DNA of 64,000 nucleotides, from the NCBI RefSeq assembly GCF_035917995.1, contig NZ_CP109131.1, positions 4,588,001 through 4,652,000 of the forward strand, in the 5' to 3' direction. The notes beneath the pieces are model-generated. The model saw only the letters and a list, made by a program, of their open reading frames with translations. It was not told where the DNA came from and made no database searches. This DNA comes from Streptosporangium sp. NBC_01755. GTDB taxonomy: Bacteria > Actinomycetota > Actinomycetes > Streptosporangiales > Streptosporangiaceae. Position numbers and translations under genes: made by a program. This document shows, in pieces, positions 26,351 through 34,658 of the stretch; the stretch's first letter is position 1; each line of letters begins with the position of its first letter.

Positions 26351-26425
26351 CACAGCGAGCCGGGGTCCCGTCGCCGGGATCACAGCGAGCCGGGGTCCCG
26401 TCTCCGGGATCACGGCGAGCCGTGG
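26351..26425. repeat. 30-bp tandem repeat between kinase and response regulator
   Basis: Unit CACAGCGAGCCGGGGTCCCG plus ten more bases occurs at 26351-26380 and 26381-26410 with one mismatch, then partially from 26411. It starts 18 bases after the kinase stop and separates the two genes without any ORF. It has no terminator-like stem followed by U. Confidence 0.8.
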
Positions 26426-26477
26426 ACCGGGCCGTGAGGCGCGAGGGTACGCAGACGCGACCGGCGAGGGGAGCCCG

Positions 26478-27116
26478 ATGAGCGCGGTGAAGGTCCTGAT
26501 CGTCGACGACCACCGGCTGTTCCGCTCCGGTGTCCGGGCCGAGCTGGGCGACTCCATCGAGGTGATCGGGGAGGCCGAGGACGTGGAGTCCGCGGTCAGG
26601 GCGATCACCGAGCTGGGGCCCGACGTGGTCCTCCTCGATGTGCACATGCCCGGTGGCGGTGGCCAGGAGGTCTTGCGCCGGGTCCTCGGCTCAGGCTCCA
26701 CGGTCCGCTTCCTCGCGCTGTCGGTCTCCGACGCGGCGGAGGATGTCATCGGCGTGATCCGGGGCGGTGCCCGGGGTTATGTGACCAAGAACATCAGCGG
26801 GCGCGAGCTCACCGACGCCATCCGCAGGGTGGCCGACGGCGACGCGGTCTTCTCTCCGAGGCTGGCCGGGTTCGTGCTGGACGCGTTCGCCTCCAGCGAG
26901 GCCCCGCCGATCGACCCCGAGCTCGACTCGCTGACCCAGCGCGAGCGCGAGGTTCTGCGGCTGATCGCCAGAGGGTACGCCTACAAGGAGATCGCCAAGG
27001 AGCTGTTCATCTCGGTGAAGACGGTGGAGACCCATGTCTCGTCCGTGCTGCGCAAACTCCAGCTCTCCAACCGCCACGAGCTCTCCCGCTGGGCCACGGC
27101 GCGGCGCCTGGTCTGA
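26478..27116 (+). CDS. LuxR-family response regulator
   Basis: A 212-residue NarL-type response regulator. The receiver has the acidic pair in KVLIVDDHRLFRSG, the phosphoacceptor Asp in DVVLLDVHMPGGGG (near residue 54), and Lys in GYVTKNISG. The LuxR helix-turn-helix is LTQREREVLRLIARGYAYKE then SVKTVETHVSSVLRKL. It pairs with the PspC-kinase just upstream. The likely targets include this locus itself and the divergent PspC gene, but no binding site was identified. Confidence 0.93.
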   Translation: MSAVKVLIVDDHRLFRSGVRAELGDSIEVIGEAEDVESAVRAITELGPDVVLLDVHMPGGGGQEVLRRVLGSGSTVRFLALSVSDAAEDVIGVIRGGARGYVTKNISGRELTDAIRRVADGDAVFSPRLAGFVLDAFASSEAPPIDPELDSLTQREREVLRLIARGYAYKEIAKELFISVKTVETHVSSVLRKLQLSNRHELSRWATARRLV

Positions 27117-27180
27117 TCGGCCGGTCTTCCGGACCGGCGGCTTCTGTACGAGTAGTGACTTGTGTGCGACTCTGCGAAGT

Positions 27181-28650
27181 ATGGGACGCGACGTACCTGC
27201 GATGGTGTTCAGCCGCGAGGACCGGCGGCGCTACCGGGACAAGGTCCGCCAGTGCCTTGACGTCTTCGCGTGGATGCTCCACGAGTCCAGGTTCGAGTTC
27301 GATCGGCCCAGGGCCGGGCTGGAGATCGAGCTCAACCTCGTGGACGACCGCGGCGAGGCCACCATGAAGAACACCGAGGTGCTGGGGGCCATCGCCCAGC
27401 CCGACTGGGCCACCGAGCTCGGCCAGTTCAACGTGGAGATCAACGTCCTGCCCGAGTCCTTGGCGGATGAGGGCGCGGCCCGGCTGGAGAAGGTGATCAG
27501 GGACCGCCTCAACCACGCAGAGGAACGGGCCCGCACCGTCGGCGGGCACATGATGATGGTCGGCATCCTGCCCACGCTGCGGGAGAGCGACGTCCACGAG
27601 GGCACCCTGTCGGCCAACCCGCGCTACAGGCTGCTCAACGAGCAGATCTTCGCGGCCAGGGGCGAGGACATGCACCTGTCGATCGAGGGGGAGGAGTCCC
27701 TCGACACCTACGCCGACAGCATCACCCCCGAGGCCGCCTGCACGAGCCTGCAGCTCCATCTCCAGGTCAGCCCGGAGGCGTTCGCCGCCAACTGGAACGC
27801 CGCCCAGGCCATCGCGGGCCCGCAGGTGGCCCTGGCGGCCAACTCGCCCTTCCTGTTCGGCCGCAGGCTATGGCAGGAGACCAGGATCCCGCTGTTCGAG
27901 CAGGCCACCGACACCCGCCCGGTGGAGCTGAAGATCCAGGGGGTGCGGCCCAGGGTGTGGTTCGGCGAGCGGTGGATCACCTCGGTCTTCGATCTCTTCG
28001 AGGAGAACACCCGCTACTTCCCCGCGCTGCTTCCCCTGTGCGACGAGGCCGACCCGCGTGAGGAGCTGGCGTGCGGGATCACCCCCCGGCTCGGCGAGCT
28101 GACCCTGCACAACGGCACCGTCTACCGGTGGAACCGGCCGGTCTACGCGGTGGTGGACGGCACCCCGCACCTGCGGGTGGAGAATCGGGTGCTGCCCGCG
28201 GGGCCCTCGGTGGCCGACGTCGTCGCCAACGCCGTGTTCTACTACGGGCTCATGCGGGTCCTCCCCTACACCGAGCGCCCGGTGTGGACGCGCATGTCGT
28301 TCGCCGCGGCCAGGGACAATCTGCGCGCCGCCGCCCAGTACGGCCTGGACGCCCGGCTCTTCTGGCCGGAACTCGGCGAGGTGACCGCCTCGGAGCTGAT
28401 CCTGCGCCGCCTGCTGCCGCTCGCCTACGAGGGGCTCGACCAGTGGGGCGTGGCCCCCGAGGCCAGGGACCGGCTGCTGGGGATCGTCGAGCGGCGCTGC
28501 CTTACCGGCAGGACCGGGGCGAGCTGGCAGATAGACGCGGTGAACGCGCTCGGCCACCTCGAAAGGCACGAGGCGCTGCGCCGGATGACCCTGCGGTACA
28601 TGGAGAACATGCACACCAACGAGCCGGTCCACAACTGGCCGTCACTCTGA
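27181..28650 (+). CDS. Glutamate-cysteine ligase family (GCS2) protein
   Basis: A 489-residue carboxylate-amine ligase of the GCS2 superfamily, which joins glutamate to an amine with ATP. Family signs are the N-terminal GLEIELNLVDDRGEATM segment (glutamate/metal-binding acidic residues), QFNVEINVLPES, MVGILPTL, AACTSLQLHLQV, and ENRVLPAGPSVAD. It ends MENMHTNEPVHNWPSL. Actinobacteria carry several paralogues; EgtA (ergothioneine) is one, but the neighbours here show no ergothioneine genes, so I give no symbol. ATG 27181 is chosen as the first start that gives the conserved N-terminus. Confidence 0.85.
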   Translation: MGRDVPAMVFSREDRRRYRDKVRQCLDVFAWMLHESRFEFDRPRAGLEIELNLVDDRGEATMKNTEVLGAIAQPDWATELGQFNVEINVLPESLADEGAARLEKVIRDRLNHAEERARTVGGHMMMVGILPTLRESDVHEGTLSANPRYRLLNEQIFAARGEDMHLSIEGEESLDTYADSITPEAACTSLQLHLQVSPEAFAANWNAAQAIAGPQVALAANSPFLFGRRLWQETRIPLFEQATDTRPVELKIQGVRPRVWFGERWITSVFDLFEENTRYFPALLPLCDEADPREELACGITPRLGELTLHNGTVYRWNRPVYAVVDGTPHLRVENRVLPAGPSVADVVANAVFYYGLMRVLPYTERPVWTRMSFAAARDNLRAAAQYGLDARLFWPELGEVTASELILRRLLPLAYEGLDQWGVAPEARDRLLGIVERRCLTGRTGASWQIDAVNALGHLERHEALRRMTLRYMENMHTNEPVHNWPSL

Positions 28651-28870
28651 TCGCACCGACTCCTCATGATGAGGTCACCGGATCTCCCTGAGCGTGGAGC
28701 CCTCGGGCCCTGACCTCGGGGGAGGAGGCCGTCGACGACTCCGGGGGAGGAGGTCGTCGACGCGTTCTCCCCGGTACGTCGCGATGAGTACGTATGAATC
28801 CGTCGGGAGGTTGATGTCCCGACGCCGCGATCCACCTAGTCTGAGGGCCGAGCCATCAGGGGGTGATGCC

Positions 28871-29149
28871 ATGCGGGTAATGGTCGAGGAGATCGGCTGG
28901 GCCGTGCGGGGTGCCTGCCGTACCAGCGATCCCGAGCTGTTCTTTCCGCTGACGCAGTCGGCCGAGCACGAGGCGCGGGCGAAGGCGGTCTGCGAGCGGT
29001 GTCCGGTTCTCCAGGAGTGCCGGGCATACGCGGTCCGGGCGGCCGAGCCCGAGGGGATCTGGGGCGGCCTGACCGCGCGGGAACGCCGCGGCCTGCGCTT
29101 CCCCGCAGGCTGGCGCCAGACCGCCACGGACCGGGCCCCGGTCGCGTAG
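28871..29149 (+). CDS. WhiB-family iron-sulfur regulator
   Basis: A 92-residue Wbl protein. Four cysteines are arranged as in the family: one in VRGACRTSDPELFFP, then CERCPVLQEC (C-x2-C-x5-C), together binding a [4Fe-4S] cluster. The beta-turn EGIWGG follows, then a basic C-terminus (TARERRGLRF) that contacts DNA. Wbl proteins act with the principal sigma factor in development or redox control. ATG 28871 has a GGGGG just upstream; ATG 28880 is possible. Sequence alone does not say which Wbl class it is. Confidence 0.93.
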   Translation: MRVMVEEIGWAVRGACRTSDPELFFPLTQSAEHEARAKAVCERCPVLQECRAYAVRAAEPEGIWGGLTARERRGLRFPAGWRQTATDRAPVA

Positions 29150-29169
29150 CCTCGAACCGGATTCGAGAG

Positions 29170-29300
29170 GATCTCCGCGGTCCGAGGTCCCCGGCGAGGC
29201 CCGGCACGCCGGGCGTGGACGGTTGCGTCCACGGAGGTGGTGTACGAGTTGATCTCCGCGGTTCACGATCCGCGGCGCGGCCCGGCACGCCGGGCGTGGA
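29170..29300. repeat. Imperfect 50-bp direct repeat upstream of the CPBP gene
   Basis: Bases 29170-29219 and 29251-29300 share GATCTCCGCGG at one end and GGCCCGGCACGCCGGGCGTG at the other, with a diverged centre. The shared end is itself a short hairpin (CCCGGC/GCCGGG). The duplicated block sits just after the whiB stop. Confidence 0.7.
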
Positions 29301-29325
29301 ACCGACGTCCGAGGGGGCTGAAGGG

Positions 29326-30243
29326 GTGGAGCGGAAGCCGACGCGGGACGCCGGTGCCGGGTTTCGGCCGGGGGTTTCGGCGGGGGTGGTGGCGGTGCTG
29401 GTGGGGGCCAACGTGCTCAACAACCGCCTGGCACCGAGGCTGGCACCGCTGACCTCGGCCGTGGCCACCGGCGCGCTGCTCCTCCTGGCCCGCCGTTCCG
29501 GGATCTCCTGGTCCGAGCTGGGATTCCACGAACGCTCGCGGGGCCTGCGGATAGGTGGCGTGCTCGCCTCCGCCGTGGCGGGGGTCTACGCCGTGGGCGT
29601 CACGGTCCCGGTCACCCGTCGCTTCTTCCGCGACGAGCGCGCCCTGTCCCTGTCCCACGCCCGCGCGCTGGAGGAGGCACTGGTCCAGGTGCCGGTCGGC
29701 ACCGTACTGCTGGAGGAGGTCGGCTTCCGCGGGGTGGTGCACGCCCTCGTTGCCCGCTCCCACGGTCACGGTACGGCGACCGCCGCCTCCTCGATCCTTT
29801 TCGGCCTCTGGCACGTCCTCCCCGCGGTGGACATGATGGCCGCCAACCCCGCCCTGAGCCGCCTGGCCTCCGGGGAGGCTCCCACCCGTGACTCCGGGGC
29901 GCCCGGCACCCCGGCGGGGGCGCCCGGATGGCAGGTGACGCGCGTCGTGGCCGGTTCCGTGGTCGCGACGGGCCTCGCCGGTGTGCTCTTCACCGAGCTG
30001 CGCAGGCGGGGCGGCCTGATGGCGCCGGCGATGTTCCACGTCGCGACCAACTCCCTGGGCTACCTGTTCGCCCGCTTGGCCCCGCCGGACCCGGCGGCGA
30101 GGGAGGATCCCGCCCCGCCTGCGACGCGGGCGGGCGGGCGGCGGTGGTGGCGAACGAAGGTCGACGGTGTTCAAGGGGAGCGGGGCCCTGGTGACCTCCT
30201 GGGAGGTCAGGCGGTGAAGACCCGCTGGAAGGCCTCGACGTAG
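29326..30243 (+). CDS. CPBP-family intramembrane metalloprotease
   Basis: A 305-residue multi-helix protein of the CPBP/CAAX-protease family. The three motifs are present: EEVGFRG (EExxxR) near residue 130, FGLWHVLP (FxxxH) near residue 157, and HVATNSLGY (HxxxN) near residue 245. They form the intramembrane active site. GTG 29326 follows GAGGGGG and is preferred over longer frames reading through the upstream repeat. The extreme C-terminus overlaps the convergent PIG-L gene by 37 bases, so the last residues may be non-functional tail. Confidence 0.82.
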   Translation: MERKPTRDAGAGFRPGVSAGVVAVLVGANVLNNRLAPRLAPLTSAVATGALLLLARRSGISWSELGFHERSRGLRIGGVLASAVAGVYAVGVTVPVTRRFFRDERALSLSHARALEEALVQVPVGTVLLEEVGFRGVVHALVARSHGHGTATAASSILFGLWHVLPAVDMMAANPALSRLASGEAPTRDSGAPGTPAGAPGWQVTRVVAGSVVATGLAGVLFTELRRRGGLMAPAMFHVATNSLGYLFARLAPPDPAAREDPAPPATRAGGRRWWRTKVDGVQGERGPGDLLGGQAVKTRWKAST

Positions 30244-30926
30244 CGGCCCTCGCCGAAGCCCGCCTCCGCGGCGGTCCGTGAGAAGCGATCCCGCAGGAAG
30301 TTCTCGAAGTCCTCCAGGTGACCGATCTGGCTGGCGTGGGCGCGCAGCGCGGCGAGCTTGCGGTCGAAGGTGTCGGTGATGTCCACGTAGTGGTCGGGTG
30401 TCGGGCCGCCGTTCAGCCAGACCTCGCGGACGGTCCATGCCTCAAGGCCCTCGTCGATCAGGAGCGAGGGGAAGGCATAGGGGTTGCGCGCGTCGGGGTA
30501 GACGGCGTCGAGGGCGCAGCCGCCGACCGCGCGGTGGTCGGGGTGGCTGGGGGCGATGAACCGGTGGTTGCGCTCGGGGCTGTGGGTGATCACCAGATCG
30601 GGCTTGACCTGGCGGATGACCTGGGCGATGTCACGCCGCAACTCCAGGCTCTGCGTCACCGTCCCGTCGTGGTAGCCGAGGTAGCGCACATCGGTCACGC
30701 CGACGGCCTTGGCGGCGTTGGACTGCTCGGTGCGGCGGAGCTCGGCCATGCCGCCGTTGTCCAGCTCGCGGTCGAAGCCGCCCGCGTCGCCGTCGGTGAC
30801 CACGCAGTAGGTGACCTCGACGCCCCGGTCGGTGAATCGCGCGATCGAGCCCGCGGCACCGAAGTCGACGTCGTCGGGATGTGCGGCGACCGCGAGTACA
30901 CGGTTGATCTCATCTTCGGACAGCAT
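30207..30926 (-). CDS. PIG-L/LmbE-family deacetylase
   Basis: A 239-residue zinc-dependent N-acetylglucosaminide deacetylase family protein. Metal-binding motifs are AHPDD at residues 15-19 and the HPDH segment in APSHPDHRAVG. HSPERNHR is also typical. ATG 30926 follows GGAAGGG; the longer frame is rejected. The family includes MshB (mycothiol) and Mca, but length and motifs do not settle which substrate is used here. It is divergent from pcrA. Confidence 0.9.
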   Translation of the reverse strand: MLSEDEINRVLAVAAHPDDVDFGAAGSIARFTDRGVEVTYCVVTDGDAGGFDRELDNGGMAELRRTEQSNAAKAVGVTDVRYLGYHDGTVTQSLELRRDIAQVIRQVKPDLVITHSPERNHRFIAPSHPDHRAVGGCALDAVYPDARNPYAFPSLLIDEGLEAWTVREVWLNGGPTPDHYVDITDTFDRKLAALRAHASQIGHLEDFENFLRDRFSRTAAEAGFGEGRYVEAFQRVFTA

Positions 30927-31044
30927 GGAACGCCCTTCCGTCTTTTCCGCGTACGCTCGATCGTCACAACCGCAGCGAAGCCCGCCCACATTCCTTTATG
31001 GCCGTTGGACCCGGTTGTCGGCCGGTCGTTCTAACCTAGGGGAC

Positions 31045-33306
31045 GTGTCGATCCCAGCCTCCTCTCTGACCCACCCGTTGCTCGACGGGCTCAATCCTCA
31101 GCAGCGCGAGGCCGTCGTGCACCACGGCAGCCCCCTGCTCATCGTCGCGGGCGCGGGCTCCGGCAAGACCCGGGTGCTGACCCACCGCATCGCCTATCTG
31201 CTGGGTGAGCGGGGTGTGCAGCCGCAGGAGATCCTGGCGATCACCTTCACCAACAAGGCGGCGCGGGAGATGAAGGACCGGGTCGACAAGCTCATCGGCC
31301 CGCGTTCGGCGGCGATGTGGGTGATGACCTTCCACAGCGCGTGCGTGCGGATCCTGCGCCGCGAGGCCAAGCGCCTGGGCTTCCCCTCGGGCTTCTCCAT
31401 CTACGACCAGGCCGACTCGCAGCGCCTGATGGCGATGGTCTGCCGCGAGATGGACCTCGATCCCAAGCGCTACCCGCCGAGGTCGTTCTCCGCCCAGGTC
31501 AGCAACTTCAAGAACGAGCTGATCGACTACGAGACGGCGGCGGCCCAGGCCTCCACACATCTGGAGCGCAAGCTCGCCGAGGCGTACCGCAACTACCAGC
31601 AGAAGCTCACCGAGGCCGGAGCGATGGACTTCGACGACCTCATCATGCTGACGGTGACGCTGTTCCAGATCTTCCCCGACGTGGCCGAGCACTATCGGCT
31701 CCGCTGGCGCCACATCATGGTCGACGAGTACCAGGACACCAACCACGCGCAGTACACCCTGATCCGCGAGCTGGCGGGCCGTCCCGAGCTGCGCACCGCC
31801 GACGGAGACCTGGTCAGGGAGGGTGGCGTCGCCCCGGCCGAGCTGTGTGTGGTGGGTGACGCCGACCAGTCGATCTACGCCTTCCGCGGCGCGACGATCC
31901 GCAACATCCTGGAGTTCGAGCGCGACTACCCGGAGGCCAGGACGATCCTGCTGGAGCAGAACTACCGCTCCACCCAGACGATCCTGTCCGCCGCCAACGC
32001 GGTGATCTCGCGCAACGAGAGCCGCAAGCCCAAGAACCTCTGGTCCGACCAGGGAGCCGGGGTGAAGATCATCGGCTATGTCGCGGACAACGAGCACGAC
32101 GAGGCGATGTTCGTCGCCCAGGAGGTCGACAGGCTCACCGACCACGAAGACGTCGTACCAGGTCAGGTCGCCGTGTTCTACCGGACCAACGCCGCCTCCC
32201 GGGTGTTCGAGGAGATCTTCATCCGGACCGGCCTGCCGTACAAGGTGGTGGGCGGGGTGCGCTTCTACGAGCGTAAGGAGGTCCGCGACCTCCTGGCCTA
32301 CCTGCGCTTCCTGTCCAACCCGAACGACGTGGTGTCGCTGCGCCGCATCCTCAACGTGCCCAAGCGCGGCATCGGCGAGCGGGCCGAGGCGATGGTCGAG
32401 GCGTTCGTGAGCAGGGAGCGGATCCCTTACTGGGAGGGGCTCCGCCGGGCGGACGACGCGCCGGGCATGGCCACCCGCTCGCTCAAGGCCATCGCCGAGT
32501 TCGTCGAGCTGATGGACGAGCTGATGGTGAAGGCAGACGACATGTCGCCCTCGCAGCTGGCCCAGGAGGTGCTGGCGAGCACCGGATACCGCCTGGAGCT
32601 CACCGCCTCCAACGACCCGCAGGACGAGAGCCGCCTGGAGAACCTGGACGAGATGATCTCGGTCGCCTCCGAGTTCGAGGAGGCCAACCCCGAGGGCACG
32701 CTGGTGGAGTTCCTGGAGCAGGTCTCCCTGGTCGCCGACGCCGACCAGATCCCTGCGGCCGACGGGGGCCAGGGCGTGGTGACGCTGATGACGCTGCACA
32801 CGGCCAAGGGGCTGGAGTTCCCCGTGGTGTTCCTCACCGGCATGGAGGACGGGGTCTTCCCGCACATGCGCTCACTCGGCGAGCCGAAGGAGCTGGAGGA
32901 GGAGCGCCGACTGGCCTATGTCGGCATCACCCGCGCCGAGCAGCGCCTCTATGTCTCCCGGGCCGCCGTCCGCAGTTCCTGGGGCTCGCCCGCCTTCAAC
33001 CCGGCCTCCCGGTTCGTCGCGGAGATCCCGGCCGAGCTGGTCGAGTGGCGCGGCACCTCGGAGAAGACCGCCTGGGGCGCTGCCACCCGCCGTGACTCCC
33101 GCCCCGCCCCGGCCAGGAAGTCCGACGGCAGGCAGATCCCCAACCTGACCCCCGGGGACCGGGTCACCCACGACAAGTTCGGCCTGGGCACCGTCGTGTC
33201 CGTGGACGGTGTCGCGGAGAAGACCAAGGCCAAGATCGATTTTGGTGGCGGGGTGGGGGAGAAGGTCCTGCTGCTGGCGTACGCGAAACAACTGGAGAAG
33301 CTCTGA
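31045..33306 (+). CDS. pcrA: ATP-dependent DNA helicase PcrA/UvrD1
   Basis: A 753-residue superfamily 1A helicase that unwinds DNA 3'-5' in repair and replication restart. Motifs in order: Q-motif LNPQQREAV, Walker A GAGSGKT, Ia ITFTNKAAREM, II VDEYQDTN, III GDADQSIYAFRGA, IV QNYRST, V VTLMTLHTAKGLEF, VI RLAYVGITRAEQ. The C-terminal Tudor-like region (PGDRVTHDKFGLGTVVSVDG) contacts RNA polymerase in homologues. GTG 31045 follows AGGGGA. Position next to sucCD matches uvrD1 in Mycobacterium. Confidence 0.96.
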   Translation: MSIPASSLTHPLLDGLNPQQREAVVHHGSPLLIVAGAGSGKTRVLTHRIAYLLGERGVQPQEILAITFTNKAAREMKDRVDKLIGPRSAAMWVMTFHSACVRILRREAKRLGFPSGFSIYDQADSQRLMAMVCREMDLDPKRYPPRSFSAQVSNFKNELIDYETAAAQASTHLERKLAEAYRNYQQKLTEAGAMDFDDLIMLTVTLFQIFPDVAEHYRLRWRHIMVDEYQDTNHAQYTLIRELAGRPELRTADGDLVREGGVAPAELCVVGDADQSIYAFRGATIRNILEFERDYPEARTILLEQNYRSTQTILSAANAVISRNESRKPKNLWSDQGAGVKIIGYVADNEHDEAMFVAQEVDRLTDHEDVVPGQVAVFYRTNAASRVFEEIFIRTGLPYKVVGGVRFYERKEVRDLLAYLRFLSNPNDVVSLRRILNVPKRGIGERAEAMVEAFVSRERIPYWEGLRRADDAPGMATRSLKAIAEFVELMDELMVKADDMSPSQLAQEVLASTGYRLELTASNDPQDESRLENLDEMISVASEFEEANPEGTLVEFLEQVSLVADADQIPAADGGQGVVTLMTLHTAKGLEFPVVFLTGMEDGVFPHMRSLGEPKELEEERRLAYVGITRAEQRLYVSRAAVRSSWGSPAFNPASRFVAEIPAELVEWRGTSEKTAWGAATRRDSRPAPARKSDGRQIPNLTPGDRVTHDKFGLGTVVSVDGVAEKTKAKIDFGGGVGEKVLLLAYAKQLEKL

Positions 33307-33326
33307 GGTCCTGTGGGGCGCCCGGC

Positions 33327-33442
33327 GGCGACGGAGCGACCGGCCTCGTAGGAAGGGGCACGGTGGCGACGGAGCGGGACCGGCCTCGTAGGAAGGGGCA
33401 CGGTGGCGACGGAGCGGGACCGGCCTCGTAGGAAGGGCACGG
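33327..33442. repeat. Three-copy tandem repeat of about 40 bp after pcrA
   Basis: Copies at 33327-33364 (38), 33365-33404 (40) and 33405-33442 (38, diverging at its end) share GGCGACGGAGCG, ACCGGCCTCGTAGGAAGG and GCACGG. Each copy ends with the sequence that forms the left arm of the terminator at 33431-33467, so the array repeats that arm. It lies between convergent genes. Confidence 0.88.
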
Positions 33443-33467
33443 CGGCTGCCGCTCACCGTGCCCTTCC
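33431..33467. terminator. Bidirectional hairpin between pcrA and a secreted-protein gene
   Basis: GGAAGGGCACGG (33431-33442) pairs with CCGTGCCCTTCC (33456-33467) around a 13-base loop. It sits between two convergent stop codons and can serve both strands. Confidence 0.65.
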
Positions 33468-33488
33468 CATGCTCCTCGATCCCCCGGA

Positions 33489-34451
33489 TCAGTTCGTGAG
33501 AAGTTCCCTGATGGGGTCCTCGGGCTGGTCTGCGCCAATGGTGAGCTCGTTGAAGTCGGCCACCTGGTCGGCGGGCGGCGCCTTGACGGTGACCTTGGTG
33601 CCCCAGCCCGTGTAGCGGGTGTCGTTGACGTAGGTCAGCTCGGTGCTGTTGAGGCCCTGGGTGGACTCGGTGTACGACGACACGACCCGGCGGACCAGCT
33701 GGTCGGAGCCGATGTAGATCTTCCAGGTCACCGGGAGGGCGGCGGACCTGCCGGTGGGCTTCCTGCCCAGCATCGCGCGTACCGAGGGGGAGACCTTGAA
33801 GAGCTCGCCCAGCGTGATCGTGCCCGAGTGGACGGTGGTCCGGGTGCCGTCCCAGGTCCCGCCGGGGCGCCTGGCGCCGGTGTGGGCCAGGGTCGCCTTC
33901 AGCGTTCCGGGCTCGACGGTGCTGATGATCTGCTGGACGGCGCTGACCAGGGAGAGCGAGTCGCCGCGGACGCGCAGCCACTTCTTGCCCTCGGGCATGG
34001 AGTCGGCGAAGAAACCGCCCGAGGTGTAGGAGACGCCCTTCAGTGAGATCGTCCGCGATGGGGTGAACAGGCCCTTGAACTCGCCGTCCTGCGTGGGCAG
34101 GTTGAACGTGGTGGTCAGGTCCGAGGCGACCAGACCCGGCCTGCCGAACTCCAGCACACCGTTGCGCCGGGTGAAGATCGTCCGATATTTTTTGCCCTCA
34201 CCGACGATCTTCGTGTTCTCGGTGAGCTTCACGCCCCTGTGGGTTCTGAACTGGCGCTTCAGCGCCGAGACCGGGTCGGACTTCGCGGCCGGGTCGGTCT
34301 TCGCGGCCGGGTCGGTCTTCGCGGCCGGGTCGGTCTTCGCGGCCTGGGCGGTCTTCGTGGTCTGGGCGCTCGCCGGGGTGACGGTCACCAGCGTGGGAAC
34401 CATCAGGGCCGCCACGGTGGCGCCGGTCAGGGCGGCGATCGTTCGCCTCAT
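33489..34451 (-). CDS. Secreted protein of unknown function, paralogue A
   Basis: A 320-residue exported protein. An N-terminal signal peptide with an A-S-A cleavage site ends near residue 29. Then come four copies of an AAKTDP-like hexapeptide (about 38-60), followed by a globular domain. Phrases shared with the next gene are DPVSALKRQF/DPITALKGQL, SGTITLGELFKVSP, TWKIYIGSDQL, NDTRYTGWGTKVTVKAPPADQV. No lipobox. The fold may be LppX/LolA-like (periplasmic lipid-carrier), a guess from the strand pattern. It is convergent with pcrA. Confidence 0.75.
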   Translation of the reverse strand: MRRTIAALTGATVAALMVPTLVTVTPASAQTTKTAQAAKTDPAAKTDPAAKTDPAAKSDPVSALKRQFRTHRGVKLTENTKIVGEGKKYRTIFTRRNGVLEFGRPGLVASDLTTTFNLPTQDGEFKGLFTPSRTISLKGVSYTSGGFFADSMPEGKKWLRVRGDSLSLVSAVQQIISTVEPGTLKATLAHTGARRPGGTWDGTRTTVHSGTITLGELFKVSPSVRAMLGRKPTGRSAALPVTWKIYIGSDQLVRRVVSSYTESTQGLNSTELTYVNDTRYTGWGTKVTVKAPPADQVADFNELTIGADQPEDPIRELLTN

Positions 34452-34588
34452 CGAGAGATCCTCCCGTATGTGTCCTCGCGTCGTCGCGGAGGGGGGAAAG
34501 AAGATTCTTCCCTATATGCCGAAATATTGGATCAAGAATCACCGGGCCCCGCGCGGCTGAGGGGAACCGGCGCCCGGTGGGCGAAGCG

Positions 34589-34627
34589 CGGCCGTGCCCG
34601 GCAGGTGCAGCCTGCCGGGCACGGCCG
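34589..34627 (-). terminator. 17-bp perfect hairpin after paralogue B
   Basis: CGGCCGTGCCCGGCAGG and CCTGCCGGGCACGGCCG pair perfectly around a five-base loop, 31 bases beyond the stop of the gene at 34659. It is a strong factor-independent or attenuating hairpin, without a U-tract. Confidence 0.75.
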
Positions 34628-34658
34628 TCCGGTGCCGGGTGTGATCAGCGCGGAAGGA

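Noticed and set aside
31036..32865. Minus-strand 609-residue frame over pcrA
   Set aside because: Antisense shadow of a conserved helicase gene.
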